From the NCBI GenBank assembly GCA_002457055.1, contig NTKT01000015.1, positions 1-60,757 on the forward strand: a DNA stretch of 60,757 bases, read 5' to 3'. Positions 17,372 through 26,353 of this stretch are shown one piece after another. The DNA comes from Rhodobacteraceae bacterium MED-G08. Its GTDB lineage: Bacteria; Pseudomonadota; Alphaproteobacteria; Rhodobacterales; Rhodobacteraceae. Position 1 is the stretch's first letter. Each line of letters starts with the position of its first letter. Both the position numbers and the translations under genes were made by a program. The notes beneath the pieces were generated by a model. That model had not been told where the DNA came from. It saw only the letters and a list, made by a program, of their open reading frames with translations, and made no database searches.

Positions 17372-19114
17372 TTACATTTTTTCTGCTGGTTCTACTCCCA
17401 GAATAGCAAGCCCTGAGGAAATAACAATAGAAACTGCACGGGCAAGTGCAATTTTGCCCTGAGTTTTTACTAAATTATCATTGTGCAGAAACCTAAGGTC
17501 CCGATTGTCGCTACCTTTACTCCAATGAGCGTGTAACTGGGACGATAAGTCAAAAAGGTAAAACGCAATTCTATGCGGCTCATATAAACGAGCTGCCACC
17601 TCAACAAGCCTGGGCCACTCAGCGATCTTTTTAATAAGACTCAATTCTGAGGAATGTGTAAGATCAGCTAAATTTATCTCGGATAGAGAGCGATCTGAAA
17701 TATCAATATTCAATTCCTCTGCCTTACGAATAACTGACTTTATTCGCGCATGTGCATACTGCACATAAAAAACCGGATTTTCGCGACTTTGCTCTAATAC
17801 TTTTTGAAAGTCAAAATCTAGTGCTGCATCATTTTTTCGAGTAAGCATAACAAATCGAGTTACGTCGGGCCCAACCTGCTCAACCAGGTCTCTAAGCATC
17901 ACAAAATTACCTGCACGCTTAGACATTTTAAACGGCTCGCCATTTTGATAAAGTTTTACTAGCTGACATAGTTTAATATCCAACGTTACTGCCCCATTAG
18001 AGAGAGCAGAAACTGCGGCTTTCATTCTTTTTACATAACCGCCATGATCCGCTCCAAATATATCTATTAAGAGATCAAAACCTCGGGTTATTTTATCAAA
18101 GTGATAGGCTATATCTGGAGCAAAATATGTCCATGTACCATCAGATTTTAAAACTGGCCGATCTACATCGTCGCCATGCAGAGTGGATTTAAATAATGTT
18201 TGCTCACGCGGCTCCCAATCTTCTGTCTTTTTGCCCTTAGGAGGCTCTAAAATCCCTTTATAAATGAGCCCATTATTGCTTAGGCGATCCAATGCAGCCT
18301 CTATTTTTCCACTGTCATAAAGAGATTTTTCAGAAAAATAGGTATCCATTTCTATACCCAGAAGATCTAAATCCGACTTAATTAAGTCCATCATCGCCTG
18401 AACAGCGTAATCTCTGAATTCAGGAAGCCACTCATCCTCAGACTTTTGTAAATATGCATCTCCAACTTTGTCTTTTAGCTTTAGTGCAATTGGTCTCAAA
18501 TAGTCTCCCGGATAAGTCCCATCCTCAAATACAACCTCCTTGCCAAATGCTTCCTGATACCGGAGGAAAACAGACCTAGCCAAAACATCTACTTGAGTGC
18601 CACCATCATTAATATAGTATTCTCGGGTTACTTCATAACCAGAATATGATAGAAGACTTGCGAGGGCATCACCAAAAACGGCGCCTCTAGTATGGCCTAC
18701 GTGAAGTGGGCCTGTCGGGTTAGCAGAAACAAATTCTACGTTTACCTTTTTTGAGGATCCGATATTAGACCTACCAAAATTTATGCCATTTAATAGTACG
18801 CAAGAGAGTAAACTGTGCCAGCATGGCTCACTCAAACTGATATTTATAAAACCAGGACCAGCTATATCTACCGATAAAACGATTTCATTCTGTGACAATG
18901 ACTCACTTATTATCTTAGCTAGTTCCCGCGGTTTAGTTTCTACTGACTTTGAAAGAACCATCGCAGCGTTCGTTGCCATATCCCCATGACGAGAATCTTT
19001 AGGTGGTTCTACCGTAATTTGTGAAAAATCTGTATCAGCAGGCAAAATACCTTGAGTTGACAGATCATGTAAACTGTCTATCAAAATTTCACGAACATGC
19101 GTAAATAAATTCAT
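17372..19114 (-). CDS. argS: arginyl-tRNA synthetase
   Basis: Class I synthetase of 580 residues. The N-terminal Add-1 domain is followed by the HIGH box variant HVGH at residues 138-141 (NPTGPLHVGHTRG) and the KMSKS variant KMSKRAG near residue 390. A C-terminal DALR anticodon-binding domain ends the protein. It begins 79 bases downstream of dgt on the same strand; the SPOR gene follows. Confidence 0.96.
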   Translation of the reverse strand: MNLFTHVREILIDSLHDLSTQGILPADTDFSQITVEPPKDSRHGDMATNAAMVLSKSVETKPRELAKIISESLSQNEIVLSVDIAGPGFINISLSEPCWHSLLSCVLLNGINFGRSNIGSSKKVNVEFVSANPTGPLHVGHTRGAVFGDALASLLSYSGYEVTREYYINDGGTQVDVLARSVFLRYQEAFGKEVVFEDGTYPGDYLRPIALKLKDKVGDAYLQKSEDEWLPEFRDYAVQAMMDLIKSDLDLLGIEMDTYFSEKSLYDSGKIEAALDRLSNNGLIYKGILEPPKGKKTEDWEPREQTLFKSTLHGDDVDRPVLKSDGTWTYFAPDIAYHFDKITRGFDLLIDIFGADHGGYVKRMKAAVSALSNGAVTLDIKLCQLVKLYQNGEPFKMSKRAGNFVMLRDLVEQVGPDVTRFVMLTRKNDAALDFDFQKVLEQSRENPVFYVQYAHARIKSVIRKAEELNIDISDRSLSEINLADLTHSSELSLIKKIAEWPRLVEVAARLYEPHRIAFYLFDLSSQLHAHWSKGSDNRDLRFLHNDNLVKTQGKIALARAVSIVISSGLAILGVEPAEKM

Positions 19115-19193
19115 ATTTGCTTAAACCCTTTAATACCTTGTGTTTATCAAGCTACGGAAAAAGTTCAATGCTCTATCAGGACCAAGTTAAATT

Positions 19194-20348
19194 TTAAGAA
19201 GTCTTAATCGGCTTACCAAATATCTTTTCATATTGAGAAATTGCAAATCGATCTGTCATTCCTGCTATATAGTCACAAACTAAGCTTACTATATCGGCAT
19301 CACAGTAAACAGAAATAAGATCCTTCTGCCACTTTTTAGGCATCAAATTTGGATCGTTAGTGTAAGCCGCAAAAAGCTCTTTAACAATCTTTGTAACTTT
19401 CTCTCGCATCTGCAAAACACTTGACGCCCTATACATCCGTTCAAAAAGGAAACTTCTTATTATATCCAAATTCCTTTCTAGTTCATGAGAAAAACTAATA
19501 ACCTGGAAACCAGCTTTCCTAAAATCATCTGGCGAAGTGGGTACCAGTTTAGCGAAAGTCTTTTGCGCTTCTTTAAGAACGTCATCAACTAACATACCCA
19601 AAAAACATCTTAATGCCTCATGTTGTCTTCGGTAATTATCAATTTGTGGATACTTCTTATCCACTGACTGAAAGCATTCACTTAACAAGGGCAGTGATGT
19701 TAACTCTTCGATGCTAAAAAGCCCCGCCCTTAGGCCATCGTGTAAATCGTGACTGTTATATGCAATATCATCTGATATTGCGGCTACTTGAGCTTCCGCG
19801 CTAGCATAATCAAACAAATCTAATTTATGTAACCTGTCATAATGCTCGATGTACCTTGGAACCTCTTTCACTAGAGGGCCATTGTGCTTAACTATACCCT
19901 CCAAAGTCTCCCAACTGAGATTTAGCCCATCAAAAGCGGCATAGTGGCGCTCAATAAATGTTACAAGTTTTAATGCATGTGCATTGTGATTAAAACCTGA
20001 GTGCTCTGACATTAGACTATTTAAGGCTTCCTCTCCTGTATGCCCAAAAGGCGGATGACCCAAGTCATGTGCTAAAGAAATTGCTTCGGTCAACTCTGAA
20101 TTTAGTCCTAATACACCCGCAATAGTCCGAGCAACCTGTGCAACCTCGATTGTATGTGTTAACCTCGTTCTGAAATAGTCGCTTTCGTGTTCAACAAAGA
20201 CCTGAGTTTTGTGTTTTAAACGACGAAAAGCGCTGCAATGAATAACTCTATCCCGATCACGCTGAAAGTTATCACGGAAACTACTTTTATTTTCATTATG
20301 CAATCTACCCATGCTTTGTGCAGGGTTTGATGCGAAGTTTGACTGCAT
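19194..20348 (-). CDS. dgt: dGTP triphosphohydrolase-like HD protein
   Basis: 384-residue metal-dependent dNTP triphosphohydrolase of the shorter, non-enterobacterial type. The HD motif is clear: His65 in TRLTHTIEVAQ and His94-Asp95 in AHDLGHPPFGHTGEEAL, with a later His/Asp region in IAYNSHDLHDGLRAG. It balances dNTP pools. The N terminus (MQSNFASNPAQSMGRLHNEN) matches the family pattern, so the first ATG is kept. It is divergent from erpA. Confidence 0.92.
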   Translation of the reverse strand: MQSNFASNPAQSMGRLHNENKSSFRDNFQRDRDRVIHCSAFRRLKHKTQVFVEHESDYFRTRLTHTIEVAQVARTIAGVLGLNSELTEAISLAHDLGHPPFGHTGEEALNSLMSEHSGFNHNAHALKLVTFIERHYAAFDGLNLSWETLEGIVKHNGPLVKEVPRYIEHYDRLHKLDLFDYASAEAQVAAISDDIAYNSHDLHDGLRAGLFSIEELTSLPLLSECFQSVDKKYPQIDNYRRQHEALRCFLGMLVDDVLKEAQKTFAKLVPTSPDDFRKAGFQVISFSHELERNLDIIRSFLFERMYRASSVLQMREKVTKIVKELFAAYTNDPNLMPKKWQKDLISVYCDADIVSLVCDYIAGMTDRFAISQYEKIFGKPIKTS

Positions 20349-20432
20349 TTTTCTGAAGATTCCTTGTAAATTGAGTGATTACAAATTATAGTATAGATCT
20401 CTTGTATGCCATATAATATTGGAATTTAATCG

Positions 20433-20756
20433 ATGTATCTACCACCAAAAGTCACACGCAGAGCATTTGAACGTTTGAATGAAATCAATGCCGCGAATGA
20501 AGGAAAGGCTTTACGAATTGCTGTAGAAGGTGGTGGTTGCTCCGGATTTCAATACGAAATAAGTTTGGGAAATCCAACAGCGGAAGACCTGGTAATAGAG
20601 GAAGGCGGAGAAAAAGTTATTATTGACTCAGCTTCTCTCCCATTTTTGGAAAATGCTATTATTGATTATTCCGATGAATTAATTGGTGCCAGATTTGTGA
20701 TCGATAACCCTAACGCGACTAGCTCATGTGGTTGCGGTACTAGCTTTTCAATTTAA
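20433..20756 (+). CDS. erpA: iron-sulfur cluster insertion protein, A-type carrier
   Basis: 107-residue HesB/IscA-type carrier with the three conserved cysteines: Cys36 in GGGCSGFQYEI, and Cys99 and Cys101 in SSCGCGTSFSI. It passes [2Fe-2S] or [4Fe-4S] clusters to targets; IspG, also in this window, is a known client of ErpA in E. coli. It is divergent from dgt and followed 13 bases later by xthA. ErpA, IscA and SufA are hard to separate from sequence alone; the context favours ErpA. Confidence 0.9.
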   Translation: MYLPPKVTRRAFERLNEINAANEGKALRIAVEGGGCSGFQYEISLGNPTAEDLVIEEGGEKVIIDSASLPFLENAIIDYSDELIGARFVIDNPNATSSCGCGTSFSI

Positions 20757-20769
20757 AGAAGCAATCACG

Positions 20770-21549
20770 GTGAAAATTGCCAGCTTTAATATTAATGGAA
20801 TAAAAGCAAGAGAAAAGGCTTTAATGACTTGGCTTGAAGAAGCTCGGCCAGATGTAGTTCTGATGCAAGAAATAAAATCAGTTAGCGAAAAATTCCCATC
20901 AAACCTATTTGAGGATGTTGGTTATAACGTAGCAGTTAATGGACAAAAATCATTTAACGGTGTTGCCATTATTTCAAAACTTCCTCTTGAGGACGTTGTG
21001 ACCGAATTACCAGGCGACAGCACAGATGATCAAGCTCGTTGGTTAGAAGCCACAATTGTGGGAGATCACGCAATTCGCATGTGTAATTTGTACCTTCCAA
21101 ATGGAAATCCTACACCTGGGCCCAAATATGATTATAAACTAAAGTGGATGCATAGACTTTACCAAAGAGCTAAAGACCTTATAGATAGTGAGGCGCCAGC
21201 ATTTATGGCAGGTGATTTCAACATCATTCCCCAACCAGAAGATGCAGCAAATATAGACAATTGGGAGAAAGACGCGCTGTTTTTACCAGAAAGTCGAGCC
21301 GAATTCAGGAAAATAATTAATTTAGGTTATACAGATGCTTTCCGGGCAAAAAATTTTGGTTCAGGAAACTACAGCTTCTGGGATTATCAAGCTGGTGCCT
21401 GGGACCGCGATGATGGAGTGAGAATAGACCATTTTTTACTCACTCCTCAATGCGCTGATTTATTGGAAAACTGCAAAATTGATAAACATATCCGATCTGG
21501 AGAAAAACCGTCTGATCACGTCCCAATCTGGATTGAACTCAGTATTTAA
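20770..21549 (+). CDS. xthA: exodeoxyribonuclease III (AP endonuclease)
   Basis: Base-excision repair enzyme that cuts at abasic sites. The 259 residues start MKIASFNINGIKAREKAL and carry the metal-binding Glu in VLMQEIKS, the NLYLPNGNP loop, GDFNIIP with the catalytic Asp and Asn, and the terminal SDHVPIWIEL with the Asp-His pair. The GTG at 20770 gives the standard N terminus; a frame from 20728 would overlap erpA and add unrelated residues. Convergent with the FAD monooxygenase gene. Confidence 0.94.
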   Translation: MKIASFNINGIKAREKALMTWLEEARPDVVLMQEIKSVSEKFPSNLFEDVGYNVAVNGQKSFNGVAIISKLPLEDVVTELPGDSTDDQARWLEATIVGDHAIRMCNLYLPNGNPTPGPKYDYKLKWMHRLYQRAKDLIDSEAPAFMAGDFNIIPQPEDAANIDNWEKDALFLPESRAEFRKIINLGYTDAFRAKNFGSGNYSFWDYQAGAWDRDDGVRIDHFLLTPQCADLLENCKIDKHIRSGEKPSDHVPIWIELSI

Positions 21550-21577
21550 TCTTACTTACAATAATCAATGCACTGGA

Positions 21578-22756
21578 TCAGCTAGAGTAATGTTTATTTG
21601 TAACGTTATGATCATAGATCCAGTTAAAACGCTTTACAAGAAGATGTGGAAAGAACTTACTCAAGAACCGCAATGAAACTTGGAAAACCCTTCTAGATAT
21701 TATGTTTGATAAATGAAAGATATGCGCATTTTTTGTGGATGCGAGTACTACTCGCCTTACACGTGGAAACCTTTCACGTCGGAACTCTTTGAAAGCAACA
21801 AATGAATTTGAAAATTCAAAGATTTTAGAAGCAAGCACGAAGCTATCTTCAATTGCCATTGCAGCCCCCTGAGCCAAGAATGGCAAAGTGGGATGAGCAG
21901 CATCTCCGATCAAAATCACTCGGTCGTTGTACCAACTTTGTTTCAGGGGATATCTAAATAATCCCCACTTATATACATTTTCTATTGAGGATATAACTTC
22001 AGCTGTTCCACCAGAAAAATCCTTGAAGTTTTCTTTTACTACTTTTGGGTCTTCAAGATGTTTCCATCCATCCGGCTGCCACTCATCTTGCTCCTTAATT
22101 AGAACTAAATTCAGCTCACTTCCATCTTTAATCGGATAGCTCACCAAGTGCCTTTTAGGAGCTAGTGTAACATGAGAAAAATCACCCTGATTGATTGAAT
22201 TCGGTACAATTGATCTCCAAGCAATTTGACCAGTAAATACGGGTTTAGCCTCATCAGCAATGGTTTTTCGAACATTGGAATGCAAACCATCTGCTCCAAT
22301 TATTAGCTCAGCAGATAATGCCTTCCCATCTGAAAATATAGCTTTTCTATTAACTATTTTCTCTAATTTTTTATTGAAGTAAACTGGAATTTCCAATTTT
22401 TTACAGGCTGCATAGAGGACCCCAACTAAATCCGCTCGATGGCAAAAGTAAAACAAGTCATTACCTTTGAATTTCATGTAATCAAATAGCGCAAGCTGTC
22501 GGTTTGATTTATAGTCAAAGACCTTCACACCATGACAGCGTATCGAGACCGAAGAAATCTCTTTCAAAACTCCTATCCTGGAGAGTACTCTGTTTGCATT
22601 TGGGCTAAGCTGAATGCCCGCACCGGCAGTTATGATTTCCGGGGATCTCTCGTATATGCTTGCTCTTATACCATAGTGCCTCAAACTGATCGCAGCGGTT
22701 AGGCCAGCTATCCCGGCTCCTACAATAATAATATGTTTCGAGTTTTCCAGCATCAA
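21578..22756 (-). CDS. FAD-dependent monooxygenase, salicylate-hydroxylase type
   Basis: 392-residue class A flavoprotein hydroxylase. The three sequence marks are present: GxGxxG in IIIVGAGIAGLTAAISLRHY, the DG motif in IIGADGLHSNVRK, and the GD motif in RVILIGDAAHPTLPFLAQGA. The closest group by pattern is salicylate or 3-hydroxybenzoate hydroxylase, which uses NAD(P)H and oxygen to hydroxylate an aromatic acid. No ring-cleavage genes are nearby, so the substrate cannot be set. It lies 25 bases downstream of dksA on the same strand. Confidence 0.88.
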   Translation of the reverse strand: MMLENSKHIIIVGAGIAGLTAAISLRHYGIRASIYERSPEIITAGAGIQLSPNANRVLSRIGVLKEISSVSIRCHGVKVFDYKSNRQLALFDYMKFKGNDLFYFCHRADLVGVLYAACKKLEIPVYFNKKLEKIVNRKAIFSDGKALSAELIIGADGLHSNVRKTIADEAKPVFTGQIAWRSIVPNSINQGDFSHVTLAPKRHLVSYPIKDGSELNLVLIKEQDEWQPDGWKHLEDPKVVKENFKDFSGGTAEVISSIENVYKWGLFRYPLKQSWYNDRVILIGDAAHPTLPFLAQGAAMAIEDSFVLASKIFEFSNSFVAFKEFRRERFPRVRRVVLASTKNAHIFHLSNIISRRVFQVSLRFLSKFFPHLLVKRFNWIYDHNVTNKHYSS

Positions 22757-22781
22757 GACTAGAAAATATCAAACTATATTT

Positions 22782-23204
22782 CTAATCGTCTCTGTGCACT
22801 TTTTCGCTACGTTCATGACGTTCTTGAGCTTCGAGCGTCATTGTTGCGATTGGTCTTGCATCAAGCCTTTTGAGTGAGATCGGCTCGCCAGTCATTTCAC
22901 AATAGCCGTATTCACCCTCATCGATCCTGCGAAGCGCGGCGTCAATTTTAGAAACTAACTTTCTTTGTCTATCTCGCGTTCTCAATTCAAGCGCTCTATC
23001 GGTTTCTTCACTGGCCCGATCCGCAATATCGGGAATATTTCGTGTGTTATCCTGGAGCCCTTCAATAGTCTCCTTGGAATCAGACATAAGATCATTTTTC
23101 CAAGTAACGAGTTTACGTCTAAAGTATTCTAATTGACGATCATTCATAAACGGCTCGCCCTCGACTGGACGATAATCTTCGAAAAAAACCTTATCCTGTT
23201 TCAT
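22782..23204 (-). CDS. dksA: RNA polymerase-binding factor DksA, one-cysteine type
   Basis: 140-residue coiled-coil protein that enters the RNA polymerase secondary channel and works with ppGpp. The coiled-coil tip holds ADRASEETDRALELRTRDRQ. The zinc finger of E. coli DksA is degenerate: only one Cys is left (YGYCEMTGEPISLKRL), with Thr and other residues in the remaining positions. This one-cysteine form is known from Rhodobacter. The ATG at 23204 has GGGGG upstream and gives the family N terminus; the frame continues to 23246 but that extension is unlikely. Confidence 0.93.
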   Translation of the reverse strand: MKQDKVFFEDYRPVEGEPFMNDRQLEYFRRKLVTWKNDLMSDSKETIEGLQDNTRNIPDIADRASEETDRALELRTRDRQRKLVSKIDAALRRIDEGEYGYCEMTGEPISLKRLDARPIATMTLEAQERHERSEKVHRDD

Positions 23205-23260
23205 GCTTTGTCCCCCAAGCAGTTCATAAATCCAAAACTTGACCAATATCTAGATATGTA

Positions 23261-23290
23261 ATTAAACCTATCTCTGGCGAAGTAAAGCAA
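23261..23290 (-). promoter_or_regulatory. candidate promoter for dksA
   Basis: On the minus strand TTGCTT (23285-23290) and TTTAAT (23261-23266) are separated by 18 bases, about 55 bases upstream of the preferred dksA start. The match is moderate. Confidence 0.35.
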
Positions 23291-23398
23291 TTGGATTAAA
23301 ATGTCACTAGTCAAAAATGAAGATTGAACGTTTTTTATTTATGTGCAAAAGATCTCGTTGTTTTACTGGTTGGTAGTTTTGAGAAGAAGGTGATCTGA

Positions 23399-24238
23399 AT
23401 GAAGTTTGACGGCACTCAGAATTATGTTGCAACTGAAGATTTAAAAATTGCTGTGAATGCAGCAGTTACTTTGGAGCGACCTTTGCTTGTTAAGGGTGAG
23501 CCAGGTACTGGAAAAACCGAGCTTGCAAAACAAGTAGCAAGCTCTCTGGGCCTACAACTTTATGAATGGAACATTAAGTCAACAACTAAAGCCCAACAAG
23601 GTTTATATGAGTATGACGCTGTTTCACGCCTGAGAGATAGCCAGTTGGGTGATAAAAAAGTCGAAGACGTAAGAAACTACATTAAAAAAGGGAAACTATG
23701 GCAAGCTTTTGAGTCAAAGGAAAAAGTTGTTTTGCTTATTGATGAGGTTGACAAAGCCGATATCGAATTCCCTAACGATCTTTTACAAGAACTAGATAAA
23801 ATGGCTTTTCACGTATATGAGACAGGCGAGAACGTAAAAGCGATAAGAAGACCAGTGGTTATTATTACCTCAAATAATGAAAAAGAACTCCCTGATGCGT
23901 TCCTGAGACGCTGTTTTTTTCATTACATTAGGTTTCCTGATCAAGAAACATTAGAAAAAATAGTTCGAGTGCACTACCCCAATATAAAACAAAACCTTTT
24001 GTCGACAGCACTGGCACAATTCTTCGAGTTACGTGAGCAGCCTGGATTGAAAAAGAAACCTTCAACCTCGGAGGCATTGGATTGGTTAAAGTTATTATTG
24101 GCAGAAGATCTGAGTGCAACTGATCTGACAAAGCAAGGTAAAAACGCTTTACCTCAGTTGCATGGAGCACTCTTAAAAAATGAACAAGACGTACAACTTT
24201 TTGAACGCCTAGCCTTTATGGCGCGAAATCAAAGATAA
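23399..24238 (+). CDS. MoxR-family AAA+ ATPase
   Basis: 279-residue AAA+ ATPase. Walker A is GEPGTGKT at residues 33-40, Walker B is VVLLIDEVDKAD near residue 115, and sensor 1 is VVIITSNNEKELPDAFLRRC. MoxR ATPases act as chaperones with VWA-domain partners in maturing enzymes or envelope complexes. Three genes follow without real gaps: a 54-residue membrane protein, a CoxE-like VWA protein and an M48 protease. That layout marks a MoxR-VWA chaperone cassette. It is divergent from dksA. Confidence 0.92.
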   Translation: MKFDGTQNYVATEDLKIAVNAAVTLERPLLVKGEPGTGKTELAKQVASSLGLQLYEWNIKSTTKAQQGLYEYDAVSRLRDSQLGDKKVEDVRNYIKKGKLWQAFESKEKVVLLIDEVDKADIEFPNDLLQELDKMAFHVYETGENVKAIRRPVVIITSNNEKELPDAFLRRCFFHYIRFPDQETLEKIVRVHYPNIKQNLLSTALAQFFELREQPGLKKKPSTSEALDWLKLLLAEDLSATDLTKQGKNALPQLHGALLKNEQDVQLFERLAFMARNQR

Positions 24239-24254
24239 TTTTGGGGAGAAGCCT

Positions 24255-24419
24255 ATGTACCTATTATTTGGCATTTTTGGAGGTATTTGGGGTGCTAGAT
24301 TAGCTAAAAAGCGTGGTGGCAAAACACTTGATATACTTCAGTACTCTGCTGGATACTTTCTATTTTATGCAATAATTGGTGTAATAATAACTGTTATTTT
24401 GGACAGAACGATTTTTTAA
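24255..24419 (+). CDS. 54-residue membrane protein between MoxR and VWA genes
   Basis: A short open frame from ATG 24255 to TAA 24417-24419. It has a strong ribosome binding site (GGGGAG, about seven bases upstream), starts 17 bases after the MoxR gene and ends four bases before the VWA gene. The protein has two hydrophobic stretches, residues 2-15 and 32-50, separated by a basic segment (ARLAKKRGGK), so it probably makes a hairpin in the inner membrane. No named family is recognised. Spacing and signal make it very likely real and part of the MoxR cassette. Confidence 0.8.
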   Translation: MYLLFGIFGGIWGARLAKKRGGKTLDILQYSAGYFLFYAIIGVIITVILDRTIF

Positions 24420-24423
24420 AAAA

Positions 24424-25608
24424 ATGTTTATCAAATTTTTCGAAAATTTACGACAACACAAGGTGCCAGTGAGTTTAAGAGAATACTTAACATTTCTTGA
24501 GTCCGTATCACTTGAGCTTTGTACTTACGATGTTGATCACTTTTATTTTCTTGGACGCATAATAATGGTGAAGGACGAAAGGCATTTAGATAAATTTGAT
24601 AGAGCTTTTTCAAGAACCTTTGCCGGTATTGAATCTTTATCAATCACAGACCTAATAGAGTCTTTGGATGTGCCTGAGGCTTGGTTGAAAAAACTTATGG
24701 AGCGAGTATTCGACAAAGAGGAATTAGAAAAAATTGAAGCGCTTGGTAGTTTTGAAAAGCTGATCGAAACTTTAAAGAAACGTCTCGAAGAACAAGAAAA
24801 ACGCCACCAAGGTGGTAGTAAGTGGATTGGGACAGCAGGCACTTCACCCTTTGGTGCCTATGGATACAATCCTGAGGGCGTCAGAATTGGTCAGGACCGA
24901 AGTAGGCACCAGCGTGCAGTAAAAGTTTGGGACAAGCGTGAATTTAAAAATTTAGATGACACGATAGAACTTGGTACAAGAAATATTAAAGTAGCAATGA
25001 AACGTCTAAGGCAGTGGGTGAGAAATGGTGCTGAGGATGAATTAGATCTGCAAGGTACAATTCGGTCTACTGCTGAAAAAGGTTACTTGGACGTTAAAAC
25101 GCGACCTGAGAGACGTAATGCGGTGAAACTACTTCTTTTTCTAGATGTTGGTGGTTCTATGGATCCATATATCAGATTAGTTGAGGAACTATTTTCGGCG
25201 GCTCGTGCAGAGTTTAAAAACCTTGAACACTACTATTTTCATAATTGTCTTTATGAAGGTGTATGGGAAGACAACACTAGGCGTTGGGAAAAGAAAATAG
25301 ACACTTGGGAAATTCTAAATACATATGGTTCTGATTATAAATGTATATTTGTAGGCGACGCATCGATGTCTCCGTATGAAATCCTTTATCCAGGCGGCGC
25401 TAATGAATATTGGAACGAAGAGTCTGGTTCGGTTTGGCTAGAGCGTGCACGAACTCAATGGCCATCTAATATCTGGATCAACCCCTTACCCGTTTCTCAG
25501 TGGCAATACACGCAATCAGTAGAAATTATAAAGGAAATTTTCCAATCAAGGATGTTCCCGCTAAATTTAAATGGAATAGACCAGGGCATGAAAACACTAC
25601 GCTCATGA
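24424..25608 (+). CDS. CoxE-like VWA-domain protein
   Basis: 394-residue protein related to CoxE, the VWA partner of MoxR-type ATPases in CO dehydrogenase maturation. The N-terminal half is helical (residues 1-190). The VWA domain starts near LLLFLDVGGSMDPYIRLVEE and has a variant MIDAS motif, Asp-x-Gly-x-Ser. The later segments YYFHNCLYEGVWED and FVGDASMSPYEILYPGG give the other metal-site residues. No CO dehydrogenase genes are near, so it is better read as a general MoxR-VWA module of this lineage than as true CoxE. Confidence 0.88.
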   Translation: MFIKFFENLRQHKVPVSLREYLTFLESVSLELCTYDVDHFYFLGRIIMVKDERHLDKFDRAFSRTFAGIESLSITDLIESLDVPEAWLKKLMERVFDKEELEKIEALGSFEKLIETLKKRLEEQEKRHQGGSKWIGTAGTSPFGAYGYNPEGVRIGQDRSRHQRAVKVWDKREFKNLDDTIELGTRNIKVAMKRLRQWVRNGAEDELDLQGTIRSTAEKGYLDVKTRPERRNAVKLLLFLDVGGSMDPYIRLVEELFSAARAEFKNLEHYYFHNCLYEGVWEDNTRRWEKKIDTWEILNTYGSDYKCIFVGDASMSPYEILYPGGANEYWNEESGSVWLERARTQWPSNIWINPLPVSQWQYTQSVEIIKEIFQSRMFPLNLNGIDQGMKTLRS

Positions 25609-25609
25609 G

Positions 25610-26335
25610 TTGAAAATTGCTGACCAAAGTATCATATCTAAAAGGATGATAAAGTTTGTCCCCATAATATTGCCTCTGGTATATGGTTTGGTGATGTTTC
25701 GGTTATCAGCTTGGAGGTTGAACCGAACCCTTAAAAATCAATCAAGCTTGTTAGCAGATAAACAGCTCCTTAAACCAATTCAATTGCTGGCTAATGCACT
25801 TGATTTAGAAAGCATATCTGTAAACATCTATGAGATCGAACCAGTGAATGGGCTGGCAGCGCCCGATGGAAAAATTTTCATAACAAGGGGGTTTTATAAT
25901 AAATTTACATCCGGTGAGGTAACTGGGAATGAACTCGCATCCGTGATCGCACACGAATTAGGTCATGTGGCCTTAGGACACACAAGACGACGCATGATAG
26001 ACTTTTCAGGTCAAAATGCTCTTAGGATGGCTTTGGGCAGCATTCTTTCAAGGGTTTTACCAGGTGTAGGCGGAATTGTGGCCAACGTGCTTTCAAATCT
26101 TTTGATGGCTCGTTTGTCTCGAGCAGATGAGTTCGAAGCTGATGAATACGCATCTGCAATAATGATTAAATCTGGGATAGGTGTCAAACCGCAGATCTCC
26201 ATGTTTGAGAAATTAGAAAAATTAAGCGGAAATAACGGTAACTTACAGCCCGCTTGGCTGCTCAGCCATCCCAAAACCAACAAACGGATTGAGAAAATTC
26301 AAGAAAATGTATCAAAATGGGATGCAAACAAATAG
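25610..26335 (+). CDS. M48-family zinc metalloprotease
   Basis: 241 residues: an N-terminal hydrophobic segment (about residues 13-33) that may anchor it in the membrane, then a peptidase domain with the HExxH motif HELGH at 115-119 and the third zinc ligand Glu in SRADEFEADEYA. This is the M48 (HtpX/Oma1/BepA-like) fold. The frame begins with TTG one base after the VWA stop, so translation is probably coupled; an ATG at 25646 is an alternative start with AAAGG too close to be ideal. It ends convergent with pgi. It may process a client of the MoxR cassette (inference). Confidence 0.88.
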   Translation: MKIADQSIISKRMIKFVPIILPLVYGLVMFRLSAWRLNRTLKNQSSLLADKQLLKPIQLLANALDLESISVNIYEIEPVNGLAAPDGKIFITRGFYNKFTSGEVTGNELASVIAHELGHVALGHTRRRMIDFSGQNALRMALGSILSRVLPGVGGIVANVLSNLLMARLSRADEFEADEYASAIMIKSGIGVKPQISMFEKLEKLSGNNGNLQPAWLLSHPKTNKRIEKIQENVSKWDANK

Positions 26336-26353
26336 TATATAAAATTGGTTAAT

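Noticed and set aside
21572-21624. Inverted repeat ACTGGATC/GATCCAGT near the end of the FAD monooxygenase gene as a terminator
   Set aside because: The arms are about 37 bases apart, lie within coding sequence and have no T-run.
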